Of a DNA stretch of 64,000 bases, positions 12,966-22,828 are shown one piece after another. The notes under the pieces are model-generated. The model searched no databases and was not told the origin of the DNA. It saw only the letters and a list, made by a program, of their open reading frames with translations. Origin of the DNA: Antedon mediterranea (lineage: Eukaryota > Echinodermata > Crinoidea > Comatulida > Antedonidae); NCBI RefSeq assembly GCF_964355755.1, contig NC_092672.1, positions 18,658,501-18,722,500 on the forward strand, written 5' to 3'. A program made the translations under genes and the position numbers. How positions within the stretch are numbered: the stretch's first letter is position 1; the number at the start of each line of letters is the position of its first letter.

Positions 12966-13254
12966 TTATATGTTCCACTAACCATATTTTAGTAGATTTT
13001 GAAAAGAAAGTGTCCTTATAGGTACTGAATCAGATAAAAAAAGGTTTTAAAACGATTGCAATTTGTTTTGGGTTACCCAATTCTCCCCCCCTCCCCCTAG
13101 ATTTCCTGGACTAAATGTCCTTACTCGTCAAAAATGTTAATGCATGTATTCGTACAATGGCTACACGGATATCGTATAGAGGCGAGCCACGACGGTTGTC
13201 ACGAGTAGTGTTCGTTCATAACCGTCTATGTTACAGTGTCTCTATCAATAGAAG

Positions 13255-16200
13255 TCATACGTTCGATTCTCCATGGTTCGATGTTGTCTCTGTTTCCTGC
13301 TCTGTCAGTCTGGTGACCTGTTCTTCTCCAATCATATCTCCATGATATCTGTCCGCAGTATCTACGGTGGTTAGTAGACGTCGTCTAAACAAAAGCGTTT
13401 TGTTGTGTTGATCTGGCTTTACCATTCCACCAAAAAAAAAGTAACCGATGCCTGATCCAATAATCACAGTAGAAATTATGTGGATATTCATTGTCATAAC
13501 AGACAGCATAATGAAATAAGCAACCACCATCTGCCCCATATGTACACAAGACACGAACATACGATATTGAAATCTGAAGGAAATAAAATAATTTGGCTAA
13601 TTTATTATTAAAATACAGATAAATATATAACATAAGAATAAATAATAATAAAACATTTTTTTTTCACAAATTAAAAAAAACCCAAAATAATAATCATGCA
13701 CATTGTATCTAAACTTACTATACATCGAAATTACAGTGACGTTTGACAAAAAGTAGGGCATCATTTTGTCTCTTTTTTTATCCAAATCTTAAATTATATG
13801 TATTACAAACAATACCAACAATGGTTAAAATATTTATTTAAATATTCTAGACATCGGTCTCATTTATTTTCTCTATTAAAGCTTTCAGGCGAGAACCATG
13901 GACACTTTTCATTAAAAACACAATCCTGCCAGGATTCGAACCTGGAATCCCGTGATTCGTTGTCAGATACCTTATCCATTGGGATTACATTTACTTCCGA
14001 TGTGATAATGGTTATTGTGGCCGTGTGCTATAACCAGACATAGATCTCACGTTATACAATTTCAAATATCTTCGTCAATATATTTACAATGCTTCTGTTT
14101 GCACTTAAACAAGAACTATTAATGTTCACAAATCTCCAATTTCACAACTGTTAATAGTCAATAAATAAAATAAAAAAACATCACGGTATATTATAATTTA
14201 TATTATATACATGATTAGGCATAAACGTTGAATTAAAATGTGTAAGAGAGCGTCATATTTCAATCTTGATACACACCTTATTTCAGCGGCCAAGATTGTC
14301 TTGGTTTTAAAAATTTAATTTTGTGGATAGTGGGTTGTATCATCATGGAATTGTAGTTACAACTTCCTGATATTATTATTCATAGAAGAAAATACATGAC
14401 ATTGTAATTGGCTACACGATCGCGATTGTTATTTGCAGAAAAGGGAGTTTCTAGTTTTAATTGATTTCTATACCTACATGGTTATACAAATAAAATATAT
14501 TTCAATATCAACTGGTTCACAATATAAAAACCATACCTAAAGTCATTTAATGTACAAAATGATTACAATAAAAGAATAATAAAACTGCCTCAGCATCTAT
14601 ACAACTGATCGTTCCTATAAATTGTATTAATGCCGATGCAGGTCATAACAGAAAAGAAGACTTCATATTAATATCTAGCCTATATTATTACCTCTGTGAC
14701 CATTTTAATGCCACTAAAACTTTCTTAGCTTCAGAGGTAGGCACGTTCAACACGTCCCATCTGTTAGTTGATAGCTGTATGGAAAGTGTTCGTTTGAGCC
14801 CTTCTGGTATTGCAACCTGCTCATAAAATCCATTCCTCAGAGTACTGGTCAGGTGATTCATGTTTTTCTTTGCCATATAACATAGTGTTCGGACAGATGT
14901 ATGTTTAGTAATACGTGTTATAGACTCGAAGAATATTGTAAATATTAGAAGGCCGAGTAATGACAATATTAGATCTGCAAAATATGTAAACCAAGTTTAT
15001 AATCATTAACACAGGCCTTTTTATACAAAATATACGAAATGCACTTATACAAAATAATTTGTATATATTTGATCTTAGAGATATCTTTATAGTCAATTAG
15101 GTTATTTGTGTAAATACTTTATTTGTCACTCTCATAAAATAATATATAAAAAAACATTATTAACAAATATGACAGAAAAGAGGATATTTTAGTAAAGTAA
15201 TAAGTAAAGGTAGATTGTTCGAAAGTTTTTTGCGCCTCTAAAGTAAATGGTACAACTAAATAAAAAATTGTTTTCAAGCTTTGTATTTTTCATATGAAAT
15301 AAAAAAAAAAAAACAAATTAGATACAAATTTTAGAACGTGAATGTATTAACATTAACAACTTAAAGATATCTAAAATACGAAGTTGTTTAAATAATAGTA
15401 CAAAATGAGCTTTATATTAATAGAAAATCACACAACGAACATACATTTTTGGAATAAGAAGTAATTGATTTAAGTAAGTTTGTTTTGGACTCTATTTTCA
15501 GTCGTGTGCGTGCAACGCGACTCTACAAAAATGTCCGTCGGTTGGTCGGTAAACATTAACTTGAGCACGCGACTGCAGATGTATATTATTATGGCCTTGT
15601 TAAAGTAATCGGTCAACAAAAGCAGCGGGTTGCCGCGTATACCATAGTGTTTGAGTTTATAAATTAAAATATCATGGTTGATCATGTCGAATGCTTTACT
15701 GAAATAAATAAAACGAGACCTGATCAATGTCAGAAAGTAATGTATGAGTTAAATTAATAAGCGATAATATTGTATTGTATTGTATTGTATTGTATTGTTC
15801 TTGTACTCGATCCGCACTGGTGATGTTCATAAAGTAATTTCAATTTAATAAAAATCTTGGTACAAAAATTCATTTCGATAACTTTACTAATCACTGAAAT
15901 TGGGCAGTAATTACCGAGGACATCTTTAATAATTGGTAGTAACTTTAAGTAAACTTTATTTATTGATTCCGACAAAAGAAATCACTTAGTCTATGCAAAT
16001 TTTAACAAGGAATTCAGATTCCATTTAATTAAAAATAATTACCGGTAGTTTGTATAATTTCTGGAGATTGAGCAATTATGAAGGATCAGATTATTTAAAA
16101 AACAAGAAGCGCCAGATAATTAAAAAGATTAATTAAAATTAAAGATATTTAGCTTTTCATGCAGCTAAGTTCATAATTTTAATAACGTCACGTTTTGACT

Positions 16201-19200
16201 CATAGCAATTATATGTTTAAAACTATTATTTTTATTCAATTGATTGGCTAAATGTATAAGTTATTATGACCAATGAGATTTCATGTAGATTGGCCAATAT
16301 AATTACTCATTTGTTATTCCAGTTGCGATGTGCGTGTGTGATAAGGAAATTTAAAATACGCGAAGCGCATTCCATTCTTAATCACGCGCTCATCATTTTA
16401 AAAGTAAAGCAACATTATGATCACGCTAACGTATTTTTCAACAACCGGCAAGATCAGTTGATATAAAATAATATATTGATTATACATAGGCCTATAAATA
16501 CATATTTCTTCTAAAGATGAAGCAAGAACCAGACAAGAATGAACCAGTAAGTATCAACACTTTCATTTTTTCTGCTAAGTAGGCCTAGGCTAGGCCTAGG
16601 CCTAGCATGAAAGCAACCTGTCTGTAGACACAGGTTTCTCTTACCCATATTTGCCTAGCCTAGGCCTAGGCCTAGTCTAGGCCTAATAAAAAGCTAATTT
16701 ATCTTGATGTAAATTTAATAGACATGCTATCCATTATTGCGTTTTAGTTTAGCTGCAACGACCGAGTTTCAAAGGATATGACTCGACCGAGAGTACATTT
16801 CCGTGGAACCAGTGAGAAAAGGCTATCAGGAAATCACAAAGAGGTCACAGAAAAGGTTGCTGATGAACCCAAACAGAAAAGTGAGTGTAACGCAGTTTGG
16901 AAACCAACGGATCGAGATGAAGAAAACAGTCCATGTAGATCACCAGCTGGTCCCTCTGGCGATTTGTACCTTCAGGAACAATCATTAACTAAACATGGAA
17001 TTTTGCCCAATATATCAAGTGGGACCAAACGAACCATTACTTCAGATACAGCAATAACAACCAAGGTAAAACCTAGGAACTCTCTTCTAACACAACAAAG
17101 ACCACCCTTTGTTGTTGGAAAACACAAACAGGATCCTGTACCATTGTCAATGAAGTTTGGTCAAAATCGAGCACACTCAGCTTTTGCTCCAAATGTCAGT
17201 AATAAGTTTCATCAAGCTTGCTTTTCCCAACCTCAAGAATCTATACTTAAATCAACTTTGATAAAATCTCGAAAAAAAAATTTGCGAATGTCTACAACAG
17301 AAAACACAAATGGAGAAAATACTGTTCAAAAACATGATCAGCATTTGAGTTGCATCGCAGAAATAAGTAAAAATAATCAATCCTTTATGTTATTCAATGA
17401 TGCTTCCACACAATCATGCTTTGAAAAACGCAAATATTTTATTGAAAAGCACAAACAGATATCACGTGGTATTTTGTTAGACCCATTGGTTGAAAACATT
17501 ATCATTAAAGCTGAAAACGACGAAATGGTACAAGGTGATTTGAAAAAAGAGAAAAAGAATCCTTGCACCGAATTAAAAGATACAGAGAGAAAGACTGATT
17601 CAAGCTACATCAAACAAGTTGAAATGGATAGCAATAATTCCCGTAATGATAAAGTGATATGTCAGTATAAAATAAAGACAAAAACAAGTAAACATATTTC
17701 AAGTGAAGAGAATAAGATGGAAATAAAAGATGAGGTAATAGAAAATACAGATTTGTTGCCGCAAAATGATTTCAATATAAATAATCAACCTTTACAACAT
17801 AGTGATCTAATTTTGGAAAAATTAACGTTTAATGTAGATTATTGTAATGACAAAGAACGCTTCCTGACAACAGATGATCAGATAGAGGGTGAGAAAGAAT
17901 CTAACACGACGATGGAAGTAGATAAAGAACACGAACTACCGATTGAAGTTGTCAATAATTGTGAAATATCTGATAAGCAACCCGATGTCTTACCTAATTG
18001 CGAAATTGATATCCAACATGAAAATAGAAAAATTGAAGTTAGTGAAGAAATTGAAACCACTGATCAGTGTGCCGAAATGGAGGAAACAGAACCTGCAGCA
18101 ACTGTCTTGGCTATAAACTACTCTGCTAATGATACTCCAAAATGTAATGATGCCCTCACCACTTTTTCTGCTAATCAAGAATTGAACATTGATGATAAAG
18201 AAGATAAAGTAGAAACCACAACCGGCAGTAGTGCTGAACAAATATGTGACATTGAAAATGATGAATCTGTGGATGTTATTCAAAGATTTGCAATTAGTCA
18301 CAACCCAATCGGCCGTGTAAAGGGTAATACGGCATTTGATCATGCGTTTGACAAGCTGTTGACTCTTGAATATTACGGAAATCTTTTGGCAAGGTTGTCG
18401 AAACATTCTCAAATTCGACTCATTGAAGCTTTGAATCTAGTAAGCCGGAATGACCGAGTGTACAATGCTGCGCTAAAGAGCGAAGCGTCAGTGGAACTAG
18501 ACAAAGCACTTGACGTGTTCTTAGGTCAATTTGCAAACTCACTCATGTCATATTATAATGTAGCTGCATCTGAAGCTAATGCTTCTACCTTTTATAAGTG
18601 GTTCAGTCAAGCTGAGAATGAAATGGCAGCTGATCTTACTGAAGCAGGAGACGCCAACGACAACTTTTAGCGTGTGTTTTGTTTTTAAATCCACCGAAAA
18701 CGTAGCATATTTTCATAGTTTCCTGAAATAAATTTCTGTTTCAAATGTAATTGTTTTTTTCTAACTTATTAAACAAATGCGATAAATAAAGATTAAATAT
18801 GTTTGATGATTTACTGTATTTTAATCTTTAAAGTATTACAGACAATTCATTTTAATTACTTGTTTATTGTTACGTGATAAATATATTTTCAATGAAATCA
18901 AACGACAACTCGACTTAGCCCGTACTAATAATATAAAGTTAGATGTGTTTGTTGTGTAAACTGTTAAACACATGCTTGACTATTGTAAACGACAAAGGAA
19001 GACATTGATATATGACGTATGCTGCAGTTTTTTTGTGGAAAATAGGTCAAAAAATCAAAATCTTTATGCTCTCTCTACGGGTCTAACTGTTAAAACTAGA
19101 AAATATGACTTTTCTTGCCACAGTAAGATAAGATAAGATTTATAAAGCGCACATATCCACAAAGTGCTCAAGGGCAGTAGGGGTACTATAGAGTGCATCG

Positions 19201-19593
19201 TACCACCCTCGACCCTACGACAGTTTCACTTCCTAAAAGATAAGCATCATCGTTGATTTGTTTTGCTAAATCGGATTTAGTTAAATAATTAAACATTCTG
19301 CTGACGGCAACATGCTCATGTAACACCACCTAACTCCTAATATTAACCAAACCTTCTAAATAATCGCTCACTAATTTAGTATGTCATGGATGCAGGTTGC
19401 TGTCAGAATACGGCACGCTGGGATTGATACGATATGATGCCGCTCGTGCATACTTACCCAGGTTAGTGACAATTGACCATCCATTAATTACAAGAGATGT
19501 TGGGAATGAAACGGAAAACGTCATGTGACCCATATCCATACTATGTGAATTTGAAGAGTTAGCAGAACCAACCATCATGTCCATACTGTCCAT
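13255..19593 (-). CDS. SLC31/Ctr-family copper transporter, 3 exons, 245 aa
   Basis: Exons are 19593-19458, 14974-14692 and 13573-13255. They join in phase (1-base and 2-base split codons) at GTAAGT and GTAATA donors and at TTTTGCAG and TTCCTTCAG acceptors, giving 245 residues. The family moves Cu(I) across the plasma or endolysosomal membrane as a trimer. Seen here: a Met-rich extracellular N-terminus (MDSMDMM; HSMDMGHM at residues 17-24), TM1 at about 44-63 with FFES, the TM2 MxxxM motif at M162-M166 that lines the copper pore, and the TM3 GxxxG motif at G179-G183. These are family-defining. The cytosolic loop between TM1 and TM2 (about 90 residues) is long, and the C-terminus lacks the HCH ending of human CTR1. 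Whether it is closer to CTR1 or CTR2 is undecided. Another gene lies in intron 1 on the opposite strand. Confidence 0.88.
13925..13995 (-). pseudogene. tRNA-Arg-like relic or tRNA-derived SINE head
   Basis: On the minus strand the T arm is intact (CCAGG TTCGAAT CCTGG) and a D-arm-like CAATGGATAAGG is followed by TCTGA and a loop CAACGAA that would place ACG as anticodon. Position 33 is A rather than T, the anticodon stem has a mismatch, and the acceptor strands do not pair. It is therefore not a working tRNA. It lies inside intron 2 of the SLC31-like gene. Confidence 0.5.
15490..15975 (-). mobile_element. LINE reverse-transcriptase relic
   Basis: Minus-strand reading shows FSKAFDMINHDIL and KHYGIRGNPL, the usual blocks around the palm of LINE reverse transcriptases. 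The upstream piece (15975-15754) carries PIIKD and NYCPISVISKVIE, a decayed form of the NYRPIS block. Stops, a frameshift and a TTGTA microsatellite (about 15770-15797) interrupt it. It sits in intron 1 of the SLC31-like gene. Confidence 0.65.
16517..18670 (+). CDS. Unrecognised 650-aa protein, 2 exons, nested in SLC31 intron
   Basis: I do not recognise this protein. Exon 1 (16517-16546) encodes ten residues and ends at CCA|GTAAGT. Exon 2 starts at 16748 after TTGCGTTTTAG and is open to the TAG at 18668-18670. The join is phase 0, so the first ATG of exon 2 (16778) is probably internal. Residues of about 1-510 are Lys/Glu/Asn/Ser-rich and look disordered, with a strongly acidic stretch (residues about 320-515). 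The last 120 or so residues are different: a compact, probably helical domain (FDHAFDKLLTLEYYGNLLA, then LIEALNLVSRNDRVYN, LDVFLGQFANSLMSYYN, FYKWFSQAENEM). The gene lies wholly within the first intron of the SLC31-like gene, on the other strand. A poly-A signal follows at 18727. No function is proposed. Confidence 0.75.
16578..16692. repeat. TAGGCCTA-palindrome clusters in a short intron
   Basis: Two clusters of overlapping TAGGCCTAGGCC units (about 16579-16607 and 16657-16685) lie in the 201-bp intron of the 650-aa gene and could pair with each other. The same octamer recurs through the window, for example at 23220-23395. Confidence 0.6.
18727..18732 (+). terminator. Poly-A signal of the 650-aa gene
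   Basis: AATAAA lies 57 bp after the stop codon. A second AATAAA follows near 18784. Confidence 0.55.
18733..19457. other. Intronic sequence (SLC31-like intron 1)
   Basis: No coding sequence seen. A stretch near 19130-19220 (TTTATAAAGCGCACATATCCAC, CAAAGTGCTCAAGGGCAG) has the look of a common retroposon tail in marine invertebrates, recalled only by general resemblance. Confidence 0.35.
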
Positions 19594-20490
19594 TTCTTTA
19601 AAGAAAAGGAAATAGATTGCCGTAGTACTGTAGTAGGCTCCAATATATTTCGTCGCGTGGTTTATAAAACCTGGTAGGTATCAAATTATGTGTTCTAGAG
19701 GGTCTACGTGTCGGAACCTACAAAATTCAATGATAATACTACTTCGGCAGGCAGAGCAGCCATCGTTAGTTAATTACTGTTACGCCTACTTACCTTTCTT
19801 GTTCCAATTGTGCTTCCGTCCGTTGGTCTTGCGATGATCTGAGTGTCTAAATGTCTAAATGAGAGGTTCAGTGAATGTGAATTTAAAATAAGAGTTTACT
19901 ATTGTTATTGTTCAATTGTTATGAACCGATGAGGCGATTGTATTTTACACCTTTACAATTCGACACAATACAATTGTATCTAACAATAGGTCATCGTAAC
20001 TGAGATTCTAACATGTACACAGTGGAACAGGACCTAATGGAAGATTCAATCATATTATATTTCTGAGGCAGACCTTTATAATTACTATAACTTTATAATA
20101 GAAGAGATGCTTAAGCAGGGCTAGTAGTTAGTTAATAATTATAATGTATATCTGATATTTATCGATGATAGCATCGGAATATAAAACAAAGAAGTTAGAC
20201 TCTCGTATAATTGCTATTTTGTCCATAGTTAGCGACGGTGAAATAGGCATAAAATGGTGATGGGATTTTTAATTATAGGTTTTAAAGGGTGCACTTTATT
20301 TTTCACCAAAACGACTTTTTAAGATTTTACAATAAAAGATCATTTGGAGGCATGTCTATTATGAAAACAAAACACCAAGACAGAAACAGTTTTAATTAAT
20401 TTTGTGGAAAAAAATGATTTCGGTCATAAAAAAATACAAAATAAAACACATAAATCAGATCGATCGGTTGACAGTTTTTTGTTCACATGC
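19594..20490. other. Intergenic sequence upstream of the SLC31-like gene
   Basis: On the minus strand this is the 5' flank of the SLC31-like gene. I see no further coding exon, although an upstream untranslated exon cannot be excluded. Confidence 0.35.
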
Positions 20491-20498
20491 TACTAGCA

Positions 20499-20501
<3 letters not shown>

Positions 20502-20534
<33 letters not shown>
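20502..20534. repeat. Poly-T tract
   Basis: A run of about 33 T residues directly precedes a minus-oriented copy of repeat R1 (20565-20705). This is the arrangement expected if R1 had a poly-A tail on the minus strand, but the other R1 copies lack one. Confidence 0.6.
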
Positions 20535-20536
<2 letters not shown>

Positions 20537-20564
20537 TATTTTTATGGGTACAATCAATGATATA

Positions 20565-20705
20565 TAGCCGAAGGCTGGATGGCAAACTACAATGTTATCG
20601 CAGTTTAAAAAGTGATTTTCCATGGAGAGGGAACCAATAAGATGGTGGCTGAAATCGCATTACTATACGCAGTGTTGCGCCTATCTACGTGAGATAACGA
20701 TACGC
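20565..20705 (-). repeat. Dispersed repeat family R1, inverted copy
   Basis: Reverse complement of the stretch at 2400-2586, sharing the CCATCTT, TCCATGGA, AATCACTTTTT and CCTTCGGCTATATA blocks in the same order. Confidence 0.6.
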
Positions 20706-20725
20706 AACACGTACGTATAATAGTC

Positions 20726-21360
20726 AAAATGGCCGCCACTTTTATATAAAATGTGCATAAAATCAGATCTAAATAAGGTAGATACACAATCTTGGTGTCT
20801 AAGCACATGTACTTCAGACACGGAATCCATTAGGCCTTGTTGACACTTCAGTTTTTGCCTCGTATTGAAATGGCGGCCATTTTTCAAAATGGCCGCCATT
20901 TTTATATAAAATGTGCATAAAATCAGATCTAAATAAGGTAGATACACAATCTTGGTGTCTAAACATGTACTTCAGACACGGAATCCATTAGGCTTTGTTG
21001 ACACTTCAGATTTTGCCTCGTATTGAAATGGCGGCCATTTTGAAAAATGGCCGCTAATTTTATAAAAATGTGCATACAATCGGATCTAAATAAGGTATAT
21101 GCACGATCTTGGTGTCTAAACACATGTACTTCAGACACGGAATCCATTAGGCCCTGTTGAAACTTCCTTTTCCCCTTTATAATGAAATGGAGGCCATTTT
21201 TTAAAATGGCGACCAATTTTATATAAATGTACTTAAAATCGGATCTAAATAAGGTAGGCCTAGATACACAATCTTGGATTCAAAATGGCGACCTATTTAT
21301 ATAAAATATGCTTAAAATCTAAATATGGTAGATTCACGATCTTGGTGTCCAAATAGAAAT
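20726..21360. repeat. Tandem repeat, ~160-bp unit with GGCGGCCATTTT palindromes
   Basis: The block AAAATGGCCGCCA, then AAAATGTGCATAAAATC, AGATCTAAATAAGGTAGAT and CAGACACGGAATCCATTAGG, recurs. GGCCGC/GGCGACC starts are at 20731, 20891, 21049 and 21208 (spacings 160, 158, 159), followed by a shortened copy at 21287 and fading traces to about 21640. AATGGCGGCCATTTT and AAAATGGCCGCCATT form a palindrome at each junction. An inverted trace (GATCCGATTTTATGCACATTTTATA) lies at 22266-22290. Minus-strand ORFs here only translate the repeat. Confidence 0.8.
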
Positions 21361-21994
21361 CCATTAGATTTATAATAAATATGACTAGGTTAAAAGATAA
21401 TTGTATTTAGGCCTAACTGGCTGCTAATTTTTGTAATGGCTGCCTAATTTTTCTAAAAAGTGCTTAAAAGCGGAACTAATTAGGCTAGATCTTGGTCTAA
21501 ACTCATGTTTTTTCAGGCAAGGAATCCATTAAATCTATAATAAATAAATTTAAATAGTTTGATTAATTTTTTAAGTTAAATTTTATTTAGGATTAAATGC
21601 ACAGTAGCTAACATTTTTCAAAATGGTTACCTAATTTATCTGTTCATGAAATCGAAAATCTGTAATTTGTTTTACAAATTGGTAAAGGTTTAGTTTGTAT
21701 AGAGCCATGACTAGGATTTTAAAGCCTCAGCTTTTGTTGAATTCATTTGCATGTAACTTCACAGATGTTTCAGCTTGACTGTAGGCCCTCCTATTACATA
21801 AACTAATATTATTTACCTCCGCTAAGGAGATATATGTAGTCTATGGCGTACCCAAATTATAAACCCCAGCAGGATTTGAACTATGTAAAGCTAATATCTA
21901 AAGCAAAAAAATGTATCATTCAACATGCTCCCTATCAGTGGATATATTTTGCCAAGTAGGCCTAATTCACTCAGTTTCTGAGGGCTTTCATTTG

Positions 21995-22263
21995 TTTGTC
22001 TGTTTGTTAGCAGGATTACTCAAAAATTTATTGCAAGATCTTTACCAAAATTAGGGTTAGATAGATATGTGGTCAAGTTATACTCCATTACATTTTGGAG
22101 GCAATCCGGACCACGGTCCCAATTTTCGACCACTTTTTAGTATTATTTTCAGACCTGCTAGTAAAAGATAGGAGAGAATTTTCAAAAGCCGGCGAGAAGT
22201 CTTAAAGAAACAAGTAAACTGAAACTGCATTTTATTGAGAACTACTTGTCCAAAAAACTTATT
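21995..22263. repeat. Dispersed ~250-bp repeat, copy 1 (copy 2 at 23640)
   Basis: GGATTACTCAAAAA, GCAAGATCTTTACCAAAAT, GATAGATATGTGGTCAAG, CGACCACTTTTTAGTAT and GAGAACTACTTGTCCAAA appear in the same order and direction at 23640-23885. This copy lies upstream of the ARMC5-like gene, the other inside its intron 1. Confidence 0.7.
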
Positions 22264-22660
22264 TAGATCCGATTTTATGCACATTTTATAAATGTAACAT
22301 TCCACTCCCCCTAACTTGATTTCTAAGCATCTTTTCAGATTTTTGTCCTAGACTATAAACGCGAACGCATTCTATGTGATCCTCGTATAAATATATAAAA
22401 ATGCTAGATTACCAGGAAATTATTCTTTCCATTGCGATTAACAATATGTTTAATTTCACTGTGCTTTTACAAGAATATGTGTTGTAATTTATGTGGTCTT
22501 AATGTATTATATTAGATTATTATTTATTATTTTAAATAATGTTTTTGAACATATTTACATATTTACTCGAAGGCCCGCTTATTTTGAATCGGCATTTATT
22601 TATTATATACCATCTAGAACACTCTGTCAGAGTTACAGATTAAATTTATATAAATTATAT

Positions 22661-22768
22661 TATATCTTGTTGGTTCCCCCTCCACATTGGAATCACTTTT
22701 CAGTCTGGAATACGCCCTCTAGCTTTCGGGTTATTACATCTCTCTGGGTCAATGATTTTATATAGCCG
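22661..22768 (+). repeat. R1 repeat copy adjoining the ARMC5-like 5' end
   Basis: Shares ATCTTGTTGGTTCCCCCTCC, GGAATCACTTTTC, CGCCCTCTAGCTTTCGG and TTTATATAGCCG with other R1 copies. It ends about 60 bp before the start codon at 22829, so it could lie in the promoter or 5' untranslated region. Confidence 0.5.
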
Positions 22769-22828
22769 AATCTCATCATCACCGTTTTAAGCTTAGCGCC
22801 CTCATTATAATGTTTTGATAGTAAAAAC

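Noticed and set aside
13925-13995. Functional tRNA-Arg gene
   Set aside because: Acceptor strands do not pair, T33 is missing and the anticodon stem is mismatched.
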